DNA of 12,580 nt from assembly GCA_937894495.1 (NCBI GenBank), contig CALCRR010000137.1, forward strand, positions 1 through 12,580. The letters are read 5' to 3'. The stretch's first letter is position 1, and the number at the start of each line of letters is the position of its first letter. This document shows positions 1 to 6,634 of this stretch, one piece after another. The notes under the pieces are model-generated. The model was not told where the DNA came from. It was given only the letters and a program-made list of their open reading frames with translations, and ran no database searches. Source of the DNA: an uncultured Ruminococcus sp. Its GTDB lineage: Bacteria > Bacillota > Clostridia > Oscillospirales > Ruminococcaceae. Both the position numbers and the translations under genes were made by a program.

Positions 1-55
1 GCCTCCTTTTACTCAAAAGCTCTCTCAGATATTCAAGTATTTCCGTGGGGATCAC
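1..55 (-). CDS. Possible start of a short overlapping ORF (partial)
   Basis: A GTG codon overlaps the YopX stop as GTGA and opens a reading frame that begins MIPTEILEYLRELLSKRR and runs off the window. The frame looks helical, and GGAAGG lies just upstream, but only about two bases from the GTG. It may be the true start of the next gene. It may equally be a non-coding spacer carrying the AAAGGAGG ribosome site for a gene that starts outside. The sequence here cannot decide between these. Confidence 0.25.
   Translation of the reverse strand, partial: MIPTEILEYLRELLSKRR
2..10 (-). promoter_or_regulatory. Strong ribosome binding site for a gene beyond the window edge
   Basis: On the minus strand the first ten bases read AAAAGGAGGC, a near-ideal Shine-Dalgarno sequence. 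It lies 40-odd bases past the YopX stop, so the leftward operon most likely continues with another gene whose start codon is just outside the window. Confidence 0.5.
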
Positions 56-498
56 TCCCTTCCAAGCAGCTCGGGGTTGTCGAACTTGTTGCCGATGACT
101 TCTGCTAAATGCATATCTTCTGCAAACATCATCTCGCAACCATCACTTTTCGCAAACAGTCCATAAATCTTATTTTCGATGTCATATCCCATATTTTTGG
201 CACAATCATAGAAAAATTCAGGTCTGAATGCTCCGTATTCAACAACGGAAATTATCTCCCGTTTCCCAAATGATTTTAAAATATCCCACTCAAAAATCTT
301 CTTGCCGTTCTTATCCGTCAGACCTGTGAACTCTCCCACCGTCTCACTATCCACAAGGTGATACTCTCCATGCTCGTCAACGATGATATGTAAATCCGTA
401 TCATCAAGCTGCTGGTGGTGCAGGCAGAGGTAATAGCCCTCCACCCACTTTTCATTATCTTTCCGTTTGGCTTTGAAAAGCCCTATGTTTTCACGCAT
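52..498 (-). CDS. YopX family phage protein
   Basis: This 148-residue protein has the hallmarks of the YopX family found in many Firmicutes prophages. The N-terminus reads FKAKRKDNEKWVEGYY, followed by a histidine-rich stretch, DSETVGEFTGLTDKNGKKIFEWD near residues 50-72, and a VVEYGAF segment. Family members form a small beta-barrel-like fold. Their molecular role is not established, although they sit near replication genes. The start overlaps the end of the upstream gene by 8 bases, with GGTGAT placed for ribosome binding, so translation is probably coupled. Recognition rests on the TVGEFTGLTDKNGKKIFE motif, which is very characteristic. Base composition here is more AT-rich than in the recombination genes to the right. 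Confidence 0.9.
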   Translation of the reverse strand: MRENIGLFKAKRKDNEKWVEGYYLCLHHQQLDDTDLHIIVDEHGEYHLVDSETVGEFTGLTDKNGKKIFEWDILKSFGKREIISVVEYGAFRPEFFYDCAKNMGYDIENKIYGLFAKSDGCEMMFAEDMHLAEVIGNKFDNPELLGRE

Positions 499-790
499 TT
501 ATATCACCTCTATTAACTATTACCTCATATCCGTGCCTTTTAAAACAACATATCAACGAAGCTGCATGAGCCGGTATCTCTATCTTAACATTTTCTCTAT
601 CACCTATCAGATTTTTTACAGCTTCGTAATGTTCTTCGTCTGTTCTCCATCGATTCTCTTTCATTGGGTCATAATAATAACCGTCAACATACAGTATTCT
701 TCCGTCATTTACTATAACTTTATACAGATTTGCTTCTGTGGGTAATTTTGTACCGTATTGACTAAAAACCACTCTATATTGTTTACTCAT
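491..790 (-). CDS. Hypothetical phage protein, 99 aa
   Basis: I do not recognise this protein. It starts MSKQYRVVFSQYG and has a central aromatic patch (ILYVDGYYYDP), a charged middle (residues around 45-65) and a C-terminal part resembling a small alpha/beta domain (VKIEIPAHAASLICCFKRHGYEVIV). No signal peptide or membrane helix is evident. I chose the ATG at 790 over the in-frame GTG at 799 because AGGTGGGTGAT lies correctly in front of it and because it overlaps the upstream stop by 8 bases (ATGAGTAA), matching the operon style. It lies between a coiled-coil protein and YopX in the distal, accessory part of the leftward operon. The segment is AT-richer than the upstream recombination genes, as is common for late-acquired accessory genes. 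Confidence 0.75.
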   Translation of the reverse strand: MSKQYRVVFSQYGTKLPTEANLYKVIVNDGRILYVDGYYYDPMKENRWRTDEEHYEAVKNLIGDRENVKIEIPAHAASLICCFKRHGYEVIVNRGDINA

Positions 791-965
791 TTTTATCACC
801 CACCTCTGCTTCGAGCCTGTCTCTCAGCTCTTTAAGATAACCGACCTCACTTCTGTGTGCAATGATCGTCCCCTCGATGTTCGATACGACCTTTTCGTCG
901 TGTCTTATTCTCTCCTCCAGCTCTTCTATCCGCAGATCTATCGACTCAATTGCAGTCACACTCAT
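783..965 (-). CDS. Small coiled-coil hypothetical protein, 60 aa
   Basis: A 60-residue, highly charged, almost entirely helical protein with heptad-like spacing (IDLRIEELEERIRHDEKVV, then VGYLKELRDRLEAEVGD). It probably forms a short coiled coil or helical hairpin. No catalytic motif or membrane segment is visible and no function can be named. The preferred ATG at 965 follows the upstream stop by one base (TGAGATG) and is preceded by GGGGGAG. A longer in-frame start at 986 would add seven residues inside the upstream gene and has no better ribosome site. The 3' end overlaps the next gene by 8 bases, which supports translational coupling. Confidence 0.72.
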   Translation of the reverse strand: MSVTAIESIDLRIEELEERIRHDEKVVSNIEGTIIAHRSEVGYLKELRDRLEAEVGDKNE

Positions 966-966
966 C

Positions 967-1182
967 TCACTCCCCCCACTCCACAAAAATAATATCCTCC
1001 ATCCTGCACCCCAGCCTGTCAGAGAGCAGATACACCGTGTTCAGCGAGGCGTGCTTTTTGTTCAGCGCACACCACAGGGTGTTCACGCTCAGCCCCGACT
1101 CCTCTGCCAGCTGCTTATAGCTCTTTATGCCCTGCTTTTTCATCATGGTGTAAAGCCTGAGCTCGTCTATGTATATCTTCAT
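967..1182 (-). CDS. Small XRE/Cro-type helix-turn-helix regulator
   Basis: A 71-residue protein consisting of little more than one Cro/CI-type helix-turn-helix. The motif spans roughly residues 19-45 (IKSYKQLAEESGLSVNTLWCALN), followed by a helix (LNTVYLLSDRLGCRMEDII) typical of XRE domains. It is distinct from the Cro-like protein near 10.2 kb. It lies more than 9 kb downstream of the main switch, between RusA and small hypothetical genes, and starts in an ATGA overlap with the rusA stop. Such single-domain regulators in the distal early operon of Firmicutes phages often act as later-stage or accessory regulators. That role is inference, and its DNA target cannot be seen here. Confidence 0.85.
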   Translation of the reverse strand: MKIYIDELRLYTMMKKQGIKSYKQLAEESGLSVNTLWCALNKKHASLNTVYLLSDRLGCRMEDIIFVEWGE

Positions 1183-1616
1183 GACAGCTCCTCGCTCTCT
1201 ATGCTCTCTATGGTAACTATCAGCCCCGCGTGCTCCTCATCGGCTGCGTAGAGCTTCTCCCACGATGCCGAGACTATCATGCGGTCATCGCCGTAGGCTG
1301 TGCCGTTGAGAGCGTCGGCAACTGCCTTTTCGATGTTGTCGCCGTCAGGCTTCTTTGCAGGCTTTATCGAGCCCTCCGCCATAGCCCTGCGCTCTGCCTT
1401 AGGCGTGTTCTTCGGTATGGGGAAGTATGCCGTTATCCTGAGCCTCAGCGGCACTCCCTCGGGGAGCTTTTTATCCCTGCACTGAAGCCTGTAGCAGCTT
1501 CGGATAAGCTCCTCATAATCAGCCGTTTTCTTCGGGGTGTATGCCCTGCCCGACCTTGTGAACCTGGGTCTGCCCTTGCCCTGCGGCTTGCCCCTTACGG
1601 CAAATGTCAGTGTCAT
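1179..1616 (-). CDS. rusA: RusA family Holliday junction resolvase
   Basis: RusA enzymes cut four-way DNA junctions symmetrically to resolve recombination intermediates, acting as dimers with metal-binding aspartates. The protein is 145 residues, a normal length. It has the N-terminal strand plus GKPQGKGRPRFTRSG (residues 9-23), then the diagnostic KKPDGDNIEKAVADALNG (residues 88-105) with D91 and D93, followed by D110 and D111 in YGDDRMI. These match the acidic active-site cluster and lysine of the family (K97 here). The gene overlaps its neighbours by ATGA on both sides and lies in the replication/recombination operon with SSB and RecT. It is therefore expected to process joints made by the RecT pathway. 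Nothing appears truncated. Confidence 0.95.
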   Translation of the reverse strand: MTLTFAVRGKPQGKGRPRFTRSGRAYTPKKTADYEELIRSCYRLQCRDKKLPEGVPLRLRITAYFPIPKNTPKAERRAMAEGSIKPAKKPDGDNIEKAVADALNGTAYGDDRMIVSASWEKLYAADEEHAGLIVTIESIESEELS

Positions 1617-2446
1617 TTCTTATCCTCACTTTCTGCTCTTTCCGACAGCCTGAAATTCAGCGCAAACCTCTCAAACTCATCAAGGTCATAGCTGCTGTCC
1701 CCCGGCTTTTTATCGTTCTTCTGCTTCCGACGGTCCTGCTCTATCCACGCCCTGATGGTGTTGTAGGGGCTTCTGCACTGCTTACCCGAGCGTTTCTGCC
1801 ATTCAATAATTTTACCCGTGTATGTGTCGACAGACCCGACAGACGACAGACCGACCAGCTCCTGCCGCTGCTCATCTGTAAGCAGAGCCTCACCGTCTGA
1901 CACATTTACTTTACTTTTATTTTCTTTGCTTTTCTTTTCTCTTCTTTCCTTTGTATCGTTTTTCTCGGATTTATTGTCATTTATCTCGGAAAAACTCTCA
2001 TTATTCCGAGATAAACCGTCATCAGGGCGCACTTTAATAAAGCTAAGCGTTTCGGCTTTTTTCAGAAGCCATATCTTAGCTTTTACAAAGACGTCTCTCT
2101 TCAAGCCTCTTTTGGCTTCCTGATACCGTCTTTGTACCGATGTGGAAGACAGCACCTTGACCGACTGAGCAAGTGTGTCATCAAACAGTGACCGACTCAG
2201 CAAGTAGTCTGCTATCTGCCTTGTAAGGTTCTCGGAAATGTTCAGCTCGTCCGATATGTCAAGTATCAGATCTTCATCGTATTCGGTGTAATATCCCTTG
2301 TCGCCGTATATCATGCAGAGGATATATATGTACACGCATATCCCGTCATTTCCGTAGCTCGCCCTCAGGCGCTTTATTTTTTTATCCGAGAAAAAATCAA
2401 CATCAAAGGGAAAGTAGTCAAGATCTTCCTTTATCGGTCTTGCCAT
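1613..2446 (-). CDS. Phage replication initiator-like protein (DUF4373 / Lin1244-type N-terminus)
   Basis: A 277-residue protein that opens with MARPIKEDLDYFPFDVDFF and continues DKKIKRLRASYGNDGICVYIYIL, the signature of the Lin1244/Lin1753-like (DUF4373) N-terminal domain (about residues 1-95). In Firmicutes phages this winged-helix domain is found in replication initiators or replisome organisers. A very lysine/glutamate-rich flexible linker covers about residues 155-185. The C-terminal part (residues 205-240, with IIEWQKRSGK and YNTIRAWIEQD) resembles the DnaD-like tail of such proteins. It starts after AAGAGGT and lies 36 bases downstream of ssb. The DNA encoding the linker contains repeats that may form the origin. 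Initiator function is inferred from family and context; direct loader partners are not visible. Confidence 0.85.
   Translation of the reverse strand: MARPIKEDLDYFPFDVDFFSDKKIKRLRASYGNDGICVYIYILCMIYGDKGYYTEYDEDLILDISDELNISENLTRQIADYLLSRSLFDDTLAQSVKVLSSTSVQRRYQEAKRGLKRDVFVKAKIWLLKKAETLSFIKVRPDDGLSRNNESFSEINDNKSEKNDTKERREKKSKENKSKVNVSDGEALLTDEQRQELVGLSSVGSVDTYTGKIIEWQKRSGKQCRSPYNTIRAWIEQDRRKQKNDKKPGDSSYDLDEFERFALNFRLSERAESEDKK
1904..2015. other. Candidate replication origin inside the initiator gene: AT-rich tract plus iteron-like repeats
   Basis: Positions 1904-1962 form an almost pure pyrimidine, AT-rich tract on the plus strand that could act as an unwinding element. Directly beside it the heptamer TCTCGGA occurs at 1963-1969 and 1984-1990, and its complement TCCGAGA at 2005-2011. 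The last two lie in perfect 12-bp inverted arms, TTTATCTCGGAA (1980-1991) and TTCCGAGATAAA (2004-2015). Two further copies occur in the same gene at 2230-2236 and 2385-2391. Many phages place the origin within the initiator gene, as lambda does in O. Part of the repetition could simply reflect a repeated SE-x-ND protein motif, so this is a hypothesis. Confidence 0.38.
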
Positions 2447-2482
2447 GCTTTACCTCTTAAATCTTAAATCCGGATCTTACCT

Positions 2483-2983
2483 CTAAAAGGGCACTGTGCC
2501 GTCACTGAGCACCTCTTCAAAATCACTCAGATCTCCCAGCTCTGCGGCAGCTGCCTGCTGAGCATTCGCACTCTCAGGCGGCTGCTCTGTGCCGGGGTAA
2601 TACATCGCCCCCATGCCGCCCGAGCCGCCGTTCTGCGGCGCTGTATTCTGATAATTACCGCCCTGCTGTCTCGGCTCACCCGTGAAGCTTACGTTGTCCA
2701 CCCAGATGTCGGTGGTGTAGTGTCTCACACCGTTTTTATCATCGTAAGCGCCCGATCTCAGGCTGCCTTCAAGGGCTATCATTCTGCCCTTGCCGAAGTA
2801 GTTTGAGATAAACTCAGCCCTCTGACCCCAGGCGACGCAGCTGAGAAAATCAGCCGCCTTCTCCTCGGTCCTTGAGTATCTGTCCACCGCCACGGTGAAC
2901 CTGAGCACGCTCTGCCCGTTAGCCGTCTGTTTAAGCTCAGGCTCCCTTGTGAGCCTGCCCATTATTATTACTTTGTTAAGCAT
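2483..2983 (-). CDS. ssb: Single-stranded DNA-binding protein
   Basis: SSB coats single-stranded DNA during replication and recombination and recruits partners through its acidic tail. The 166-residue protein has the typical OB-fold N-terminal domain (residues 1-102: MLNKVIIMGRLTREPEL, LRFTVAVDR, DFLSCVAWGQRAEF, GRMIALEGSLRSG, WVDNVSF). It then has a Gly/Gln/Ala-rich disordered linker (about 105-148) and an acidic tip ending DGTVPF, a variant of the canonical DIPF-type tail. AAGGAGG precedes the ATG at good spacing. It lies 203 bases downstream of the MBL gene, the largest gap in the operon, which suggests it may have some independent control. Together with RecT it forms the phage annealing apparatus. 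Confidence 0.97.
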   Translation of the reverse strand: MLNKVIIMGRLTREPELKQTANGQSVLRFTVAVDRYSRTEEKAADFLSCVAWGQRAEFISNYFGKGRMIALEGSLRSGAYDDKNGVRHYTTDIWVDNVSFTGEPRQQGGNYQNTAPQNGGSGGMGAMYYPGTEQPPESANAQQAAAAELGDLSDFEEVLSDGTVPF

Positions 2984-3186
2984 ATATGCACCTCCTTTTC
3001 AGAAGCAAGAGGCAAGAGGATCTGCTCCCGACTTTGCCCTTGCTTTAATGATAAACTGCTTCTACTTACAGCTTTTTTCTGCTTGCCTGTTGCACGAAAA
3101 CGTGCAACTTTTAATGAAATATGTCCAAAGCAAAAGATAAATCATTTGTCTGCACAAATTACACTTTCGCATTTTGTGTATAATGC
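2984..3186. other. 203-bp intergenic region upstream of ssb
   Basis: This is the only sizeable gap in the leftward operon. It holds the ssb ribosome site (AAGGAGG at its left edge), a perfect hairpin (3089-3108), a TTTGT-CTGC-ACAAA inverted repeat near 3145-3158, and a TCGCAT half-site near 3167-3172 that resembles half of the switch operators. A leftward ORF of about 36 codons starting near 3164 has no ribosome site. I find no convincing leftward -35/-10 pair. A secondary regulatory region or an RNA element for ssb expression is plausible but not demonstrated. Confidence 0.4.
3089..3108. repeat. Perfect 8-bp hairpin with 4-base loop upstream of ssb
   Basis: GTTGCACG, loop AAAA, CGTGCAAC form a perfect stem. 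In the operon's leftward RNA the loop is UUUU and no U-run follows, so it is a poor terminator in that direction. On the plus strand only TTTT follows. It could be an operator, an RNA-processing or stability hairpin before ssb, or a weak rightward terminator. Confidence 0.55.
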
Positions 3187-3873
3187 TCAGCATATTATTA
3201 CCTCTGCCCCCGACACCTTCATGACCTCACGCCTGAACATCTCAGCGTCGCTGTTGTCATCTGACAGGTGCAGAAGATATATTTTACTCACCCTTGAAAG
3301 GTCGCTCGCCCTTAAAAACTCAAGAAAATGCTCTAAGCTCATGTGGCTCTCAAAAAGCCTTTTTCTTCTGGCAGGGTCCGTCTCCTCAGACAGTGTGTCA
3401 AGGCTGTAGTTGACCTCCCCCATGATGATGTTTATGTTTTTGAAAACATATTTTACGTAGTATGTATCGGTGAAGAACATGAGCCTTTCTTTGGTAACGC
3501 TGCTTGTTATCACAAAGCCCAGAGGTTCGGCTGCGTCGTGCTGCACCTCAAAGGGGTAAATCTCAAAGCTGCCTATGCTGAATTTCTGCGAAGCCTTTAC
3601 CTCTCTGAAACGCCGACCGCACAGCGACAGGCTTTTAAACGTGCCCCGTGAGCTGTAGATATCTGCCCCCAGCAGCGCCAGCTCCTTAGCTGCCCTTGCG
3701 TGGTCTGTGTGCTCATGGCTCACCAGCACTCCCGCAATGCCTGACAGGTCAAAGCCTATGTGCCTGAGTATCTGCCTGCAGGGTATGCCGCATTCGATAA
3801 GCAGCGCCGTTGTGCCGTCGCTTATGCGGTAGCAGTTGCCCGATGAGCCTGATGCGTATACGTCTATGTCCAT
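3187..3873 (-). CDS. Metallo-beta-lactamase-fold hydrolase, probable phage nuclease
   Basis: A 228-residue MBL-fold protein of the YycJ/WalJ-like type. Its metal-binding set is complete: SHEHTDH (H53, H55, D57, H58), H112 in QHDA, D136 in FFTDT, and H202 in LLHLSDDN. There is also GEVNY at 152-156 (compare EANY in the host family) and H177 in SHMS. The N-terminal ASGSSGNCY is the family's usual opening. Members with this arrangement are thought to act on DNA. Its place directly after recT (TGATG overlap) and downstream of the SbcC-like ATPase is where phages often carry the exonuclease partner of a RecT-type annealing protein. I infer that it supplies the nuclease step; activity and polarity are not readable from sequence. 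Confidence 0.92.
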   Translation of the reverse strand: MDIDVYASGSSGNCYRISDGTTALLIECGIPCRQILRHIGFDLSGIAGVLVSHEHTDHARAAKELALLGADIYSSRGTFKSLSLCGRRFREVKASQKFSIGSFEIYPFEVQHDAAEPLGFVITSSVTKERLMFFTDTYYVKYVFKNINIIMGEVNYSLDTLSEETDPARRKRLFESHMSLEHFLEFLRASDLSRVSKIYLLHLSDDNSDAEMFRREVMKVSGAEVIIC

Positions 3874-4670
3874 CAGAAGTCGGGCGCAGCTGCGGCAGGC
3901 TGTTCACTGAGCTGTATCTCTTTTACCTCGCCTGTCTGCGCATCAAGGTCTATCACCGTTGAATTTGCATTTGCCTGCACCCTCTGCTCGGCTCTCTGCT
4001 GCACAGCTGTCTCAGAATTATCCTTGTGCAGCGCCTCGCTCATCTCGGTGGTCATAATGCCGTAGGTGGAGATAAGCCGCCGCAGGCAGGTCTTCAGCGC
4101 CATTTTATCAAACTCGGTATTCCACGGGCTGTAGCCTGATCTTGCAGAGGGCGAATACCTGTCCCTCCATGCAGTCACATCTGACTTTGACATATACAGT
4201 GTTTTCTCAAAGCCGTTTGTGAGCCTGAAATATGCAAAGTAGCCGATGATATCATCGCTCTTTCTTTCGCCGCTCAGGTCTATCCTGCCCGATATCAGGT
4301 CATGCCCCTTAAGCTGACCCTCATATACCACATCGGCATTTATGGTCTCATACTGCCCTGTGCGCTGCGCCAGCTGTATCAGTCCCTTGTAGCCTATGGT
4401 GAAGGTCGGCACATTCTTGTAGGGCACAACGTAGGCAAAGCCCAGCGTTTTTGAGATTGGCAGGTTCAGCGTCGCTGCCTTTACACATTCCAGAGCCACT
4501 GCCTGGGGGTCGCACTTTTGCAGATAGCTGTCGCCGCTGTAAAGGTCCAGCATACTTGTTGCAAACTGGGTCCAGTTGTTTTTAAGGCTGTTTTTGAGCC
4601 TTGCCTTTATGTCGTCCGAGTTGAGCACCATTTTGAATTTATCCACAGGTGCGAGCTTATCATTGGTCAT
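3873..4670 (-). CDS. recT: RecT family single-strand annealing protein
   Basis: RecT proteins bind single-stranded DNA and anneal complementary strands, driving RecA-independent phage recombination. The 265-residue length is typical. Conserved family features include ALECVKAATLNLPI (residues 59-72), GFAYVVPYKN (77-86), TIGYKGLIQLAQRTGQY (91-107), the Y-x-A-x-F strand (GYFAYFRLTNG), and PWNTEFDKMALKTCLRRL (182-199). A polar, Gln/Ala-rich tail (about 222-265) follows the core. The start is preceded by GGAGG located within the last codons of the upstream ATPase gene, only two bases separate the two genes, and the stop shares one base with the MBL start. This is a compact ATPase-RecT-MBL unit, with SSB close behind. 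Confidence 0.97.
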   Translation of the reverse strand: MTNDKLAPVDKFKMVLNSDDIKARLKNSLKNNWTQFATSMLDLYSGDSYLQKCDPQAVALECVKAATLNLPISKTLGFAYVVPYKNVPTFTIGYKGLIQLAQRTGQYETINADVVYEGQLKGHDLISGRIDLSGERKSDDIIGYFAYFRLTNGFEKTLYMSKSDVTAWRDRYSPSARSGYSPWNTEFDKMALKTCLRRLISTYGIMTTEMSEALHKDNSETAVQQRAEQRVQANANSTVIDLDAQTGEVKEIQLSEQPAAAAPDF

Positions 4671-4672
4671 TT

Positions 4673-6631
4673 TTATTCCTCCGTTTCAAATCTTAATTTT
4701 TTATCCTTATCGCTTACTGCCAGTCTTATGACCTGCAGCCCATCTGCCGAAAGCCGTGTGACGCTCTCGGCATTGTCCACGAACACAGGCGCCGATATGC
4801 CCTTTTCACGTCCGAAGGTGCGTATTATCTCCAGCCCTGCATTTATCCCGGCTGCATTGTTGGCGGTGCTGTAGGGTATATAGCCCGAGGTCGTCAGCGC
4901 CATTACCTCACAATCGTCTGCAATGCCGCCGTTTATCTGGGTGCGAAACAGACGAAACCTCACATTATTAAATTTCAGGTTTATCTTCTCGGTCAGCAGC
5001 CTTGCCTTGGTGCGGCAAAACAGCTCACAGAGCTCTGTGCCCTGCAGCGCTTTGGCGTACACCTCTCCCAGCTGCTTCTGCCTGCTTTCCAGCTCGGCTA
5101 TGCGCTCTCTCGCCCTTTTATCGTTCTCCCTGCCTGCGAGCTTCACGCCGATATCGGCTATCTCATTATCAAGCACTGCTATCTCCTCATAAAGCTTTTT
5201 GTTCCTGTCCTTATCGCCCTTTTCAAGCACCGTTATCTGAGCTTTGAGACCCTCTATCTCATTCATCGCCTGTTTGTATTCGTCTGTGCTCTCAAAGGGC
5301 TCTGTGGTGACAAGCTGCGCTTTTGCGTTATCCACAGCTTTTGCAGCTTCGGTCATCTTCACATCAAGCTGCTCGCTGTTTTTCAGGTGATCCTCGATAC
5401 AGCCCTTTAGCTCTGCTATCATTGCCTTTGAGCAGTGCTCTCTGCCGTATGCGTTGAGCTCTTCAAGCTCTGCTGCACGTTTAGCTTCAAACTCCGCCTT
5501 AGCCTGAGCTATCTGCTCCTGTGGGACAGGTCGGTGGCACACGGGGCACACCGTATCGCCCTGCCACGATCTCAGACTCACCTGCTCCCACCTTTCCAGC
5601 TGCCTGCTGCGCTGACGGTCAAGCTCGCTAAGCTTACGCTCACTGTCGGCAATAAGAACGCTAAGATCGCACTTTTTTTGCCTTAGCTCTGCAAGCTCCC
5701 TCATAAGGCTGTCAAGGCGCTGCATTACCGCTTCGTTGGCGGTGCTGTTCTTTTTCGACCAGGCTGCTCTTTTCTCCTCCAGCTCGGCGCTCTTGCTTGA
5801 TATATCAGAACGTATCTCCAATATCCTGTCGCTTTGCGAGCTCACTGCCGACATTTGCAGCGAGGTCTTTTTTGCATTCAGCTCCTTTAGCTGAAGCTCA
5901 AGCGACTGTATTTCCTCACCGCTCATGTCACAGAGGGCTCTTGCGGCTTCGTCTATCCTGCCGGGTATCTCTTTGAGCTCGGCGTTTGCCTTTGAAGCCT
6001 CCGAGCGGCATATCTCCCGAAACTCGTCGATACTGTACCATAGCTGGGTGCTGCCCGGTTTCAGCATCAGGTGCAGCAGCGGCTCCAGCTCTTTACATGA
6101 GCCGATAACATCGAAGTCGGTCAGATCGGGCGTAAGGCTCATAAGCATAGCTCTTCGCTTTTTGATATCCAGCACCTCGGGGAAATACCGGGGCATGGTC
6201 AGCAGCATAAGCGTCTGCATATCCGCTATGCTGTTTAAAAATTCGTTATACTCCTTTTCCTTCTTCGGCACGCCGTCGATGTGGTAGGTCACATTATGCC
6301 CAGAGAACACAGCCTTGGTGCTGCCTCTTTTCTTTTTCCAGTTCTCGGTCATGGTCTTTTCCAGGGTGACGTCGGCGCCGTTTATCTCATACACTGCCGC
6401 CACCGAGCACTCTGTATTATGTATCTCCTCGCCGTTCTCGTCCCTCATTTTTGGGGTGAAATTCGGTGTAAGATCGCTGTCCTTATCAAACAGCAGCCAA
6501 GCCTGGGCGTTTGCTATGGTGGTCTTGCCCGTACCGTTGTCACCGTATATGCTCATGCTTTTGCCCCCGGGCTTTATCGTGAGGCTTTTTATTCCTTCAA
6601 AGTTCGTTAGTTTTAGGGTCTTCAGGGTCAT
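4673..6631 (-). CDS. SbcC/Rad50-like AAA ATPase with zinc hook
   Basis: A 652-residue SMC-like ATPase. Residues 1-60 hold the N-terminal half-domain (LKLTNFEGIKSLTI; Walker A GDNGTGKTT at 30-38; then AQAWLLFDKDSD). Long charged coiled-coil arms (about 210-350 and 370-530) flank a CPVC zinc hook at C362/C365. The C-terminal half-domain has an NNAAGINAGLEI segment in place of the ABC signature and a Walker B-like VFVDNAESV (D619, E622). Rad50/SbcC proteins gate a nuclease at DNA ends. Here the recT and MBL genes follow immediately, so I infer that it manages DNA ends for RecT, possibly with the MBL protein as the nuclease. The gene begins three bases after its upstream neighbour, with GGAGG embedded in that gene's end. 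Confidence 0.95.
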   Translation of the reverse strand: MTLKTLKLTNFEGIKSLTIKPGGKSMSIYGDNGTGKTTIANAQAWLLFDKDSDLTPNFTPKMRDENGEEIHNTECSVAAVYEINGADVTLEKTMTENWKKKRGSTKAVFSGHNVTYHIDGVPKKEKEYNEFLNSIADMQTLMLLTMPRYFPEVLDIKKRRAMLMSLTPDLTDFDVIGSCKELEPLLHLMLKPGSTQLWYSIDEFREICRSEASKANAELKEIPGRIDEAARALCDMSGEEIQSLELQLKELNAKKTSLQMSAVSSQSDRILEIRSDISSKSAELEEKRAAWSKKNSTANEAVMQRLDSLMRELAELRQKKCDLSVLIADSERKLSELDRQRSRQLERWEQVSLRSWQGDTVCPVCHRPVPQEQIAQAKAEFEAKRAAELEELNAYGREHCSKAMIAELKGCIEDHLKNSEQLDVKMTEAAKAVDNAKAQLVTTEPFESTDEYKQAMNEIEGLKAQITVLEKGDKDRNKKLYEEIAVLDNEIADIGVKLAGRENDKRARERIAELESRQKQLGEVYAKALQGTELCELFCRTKARLLTEKINLKFNNVRFRLFRTQINGGIADDCEVMALTTSGYIPYSTANNAAGINAGLEIIRTFGREKGISAPVFVDNAESVTRLSADGLQVIRLAVSDKDKKLRFETEE

Positions 6632-6634
6632 TTT

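Noticed and set aside
3045..3164. Minus-strand ORF of about 36 codons (MRKCNLCRQM...) in the ssb leader
   Set aside because: No ribosome site, cysteine-rich random-like composition, and it reads straight through the hairpin.
3179..3184. Perfect TATAAT on the plus strand near the MBL gene stop
   Set aside because: No acceptable -35 box at 16-19 bases and no TGn extension; a rightward transcript would run antisense into the MBL and recT genes.
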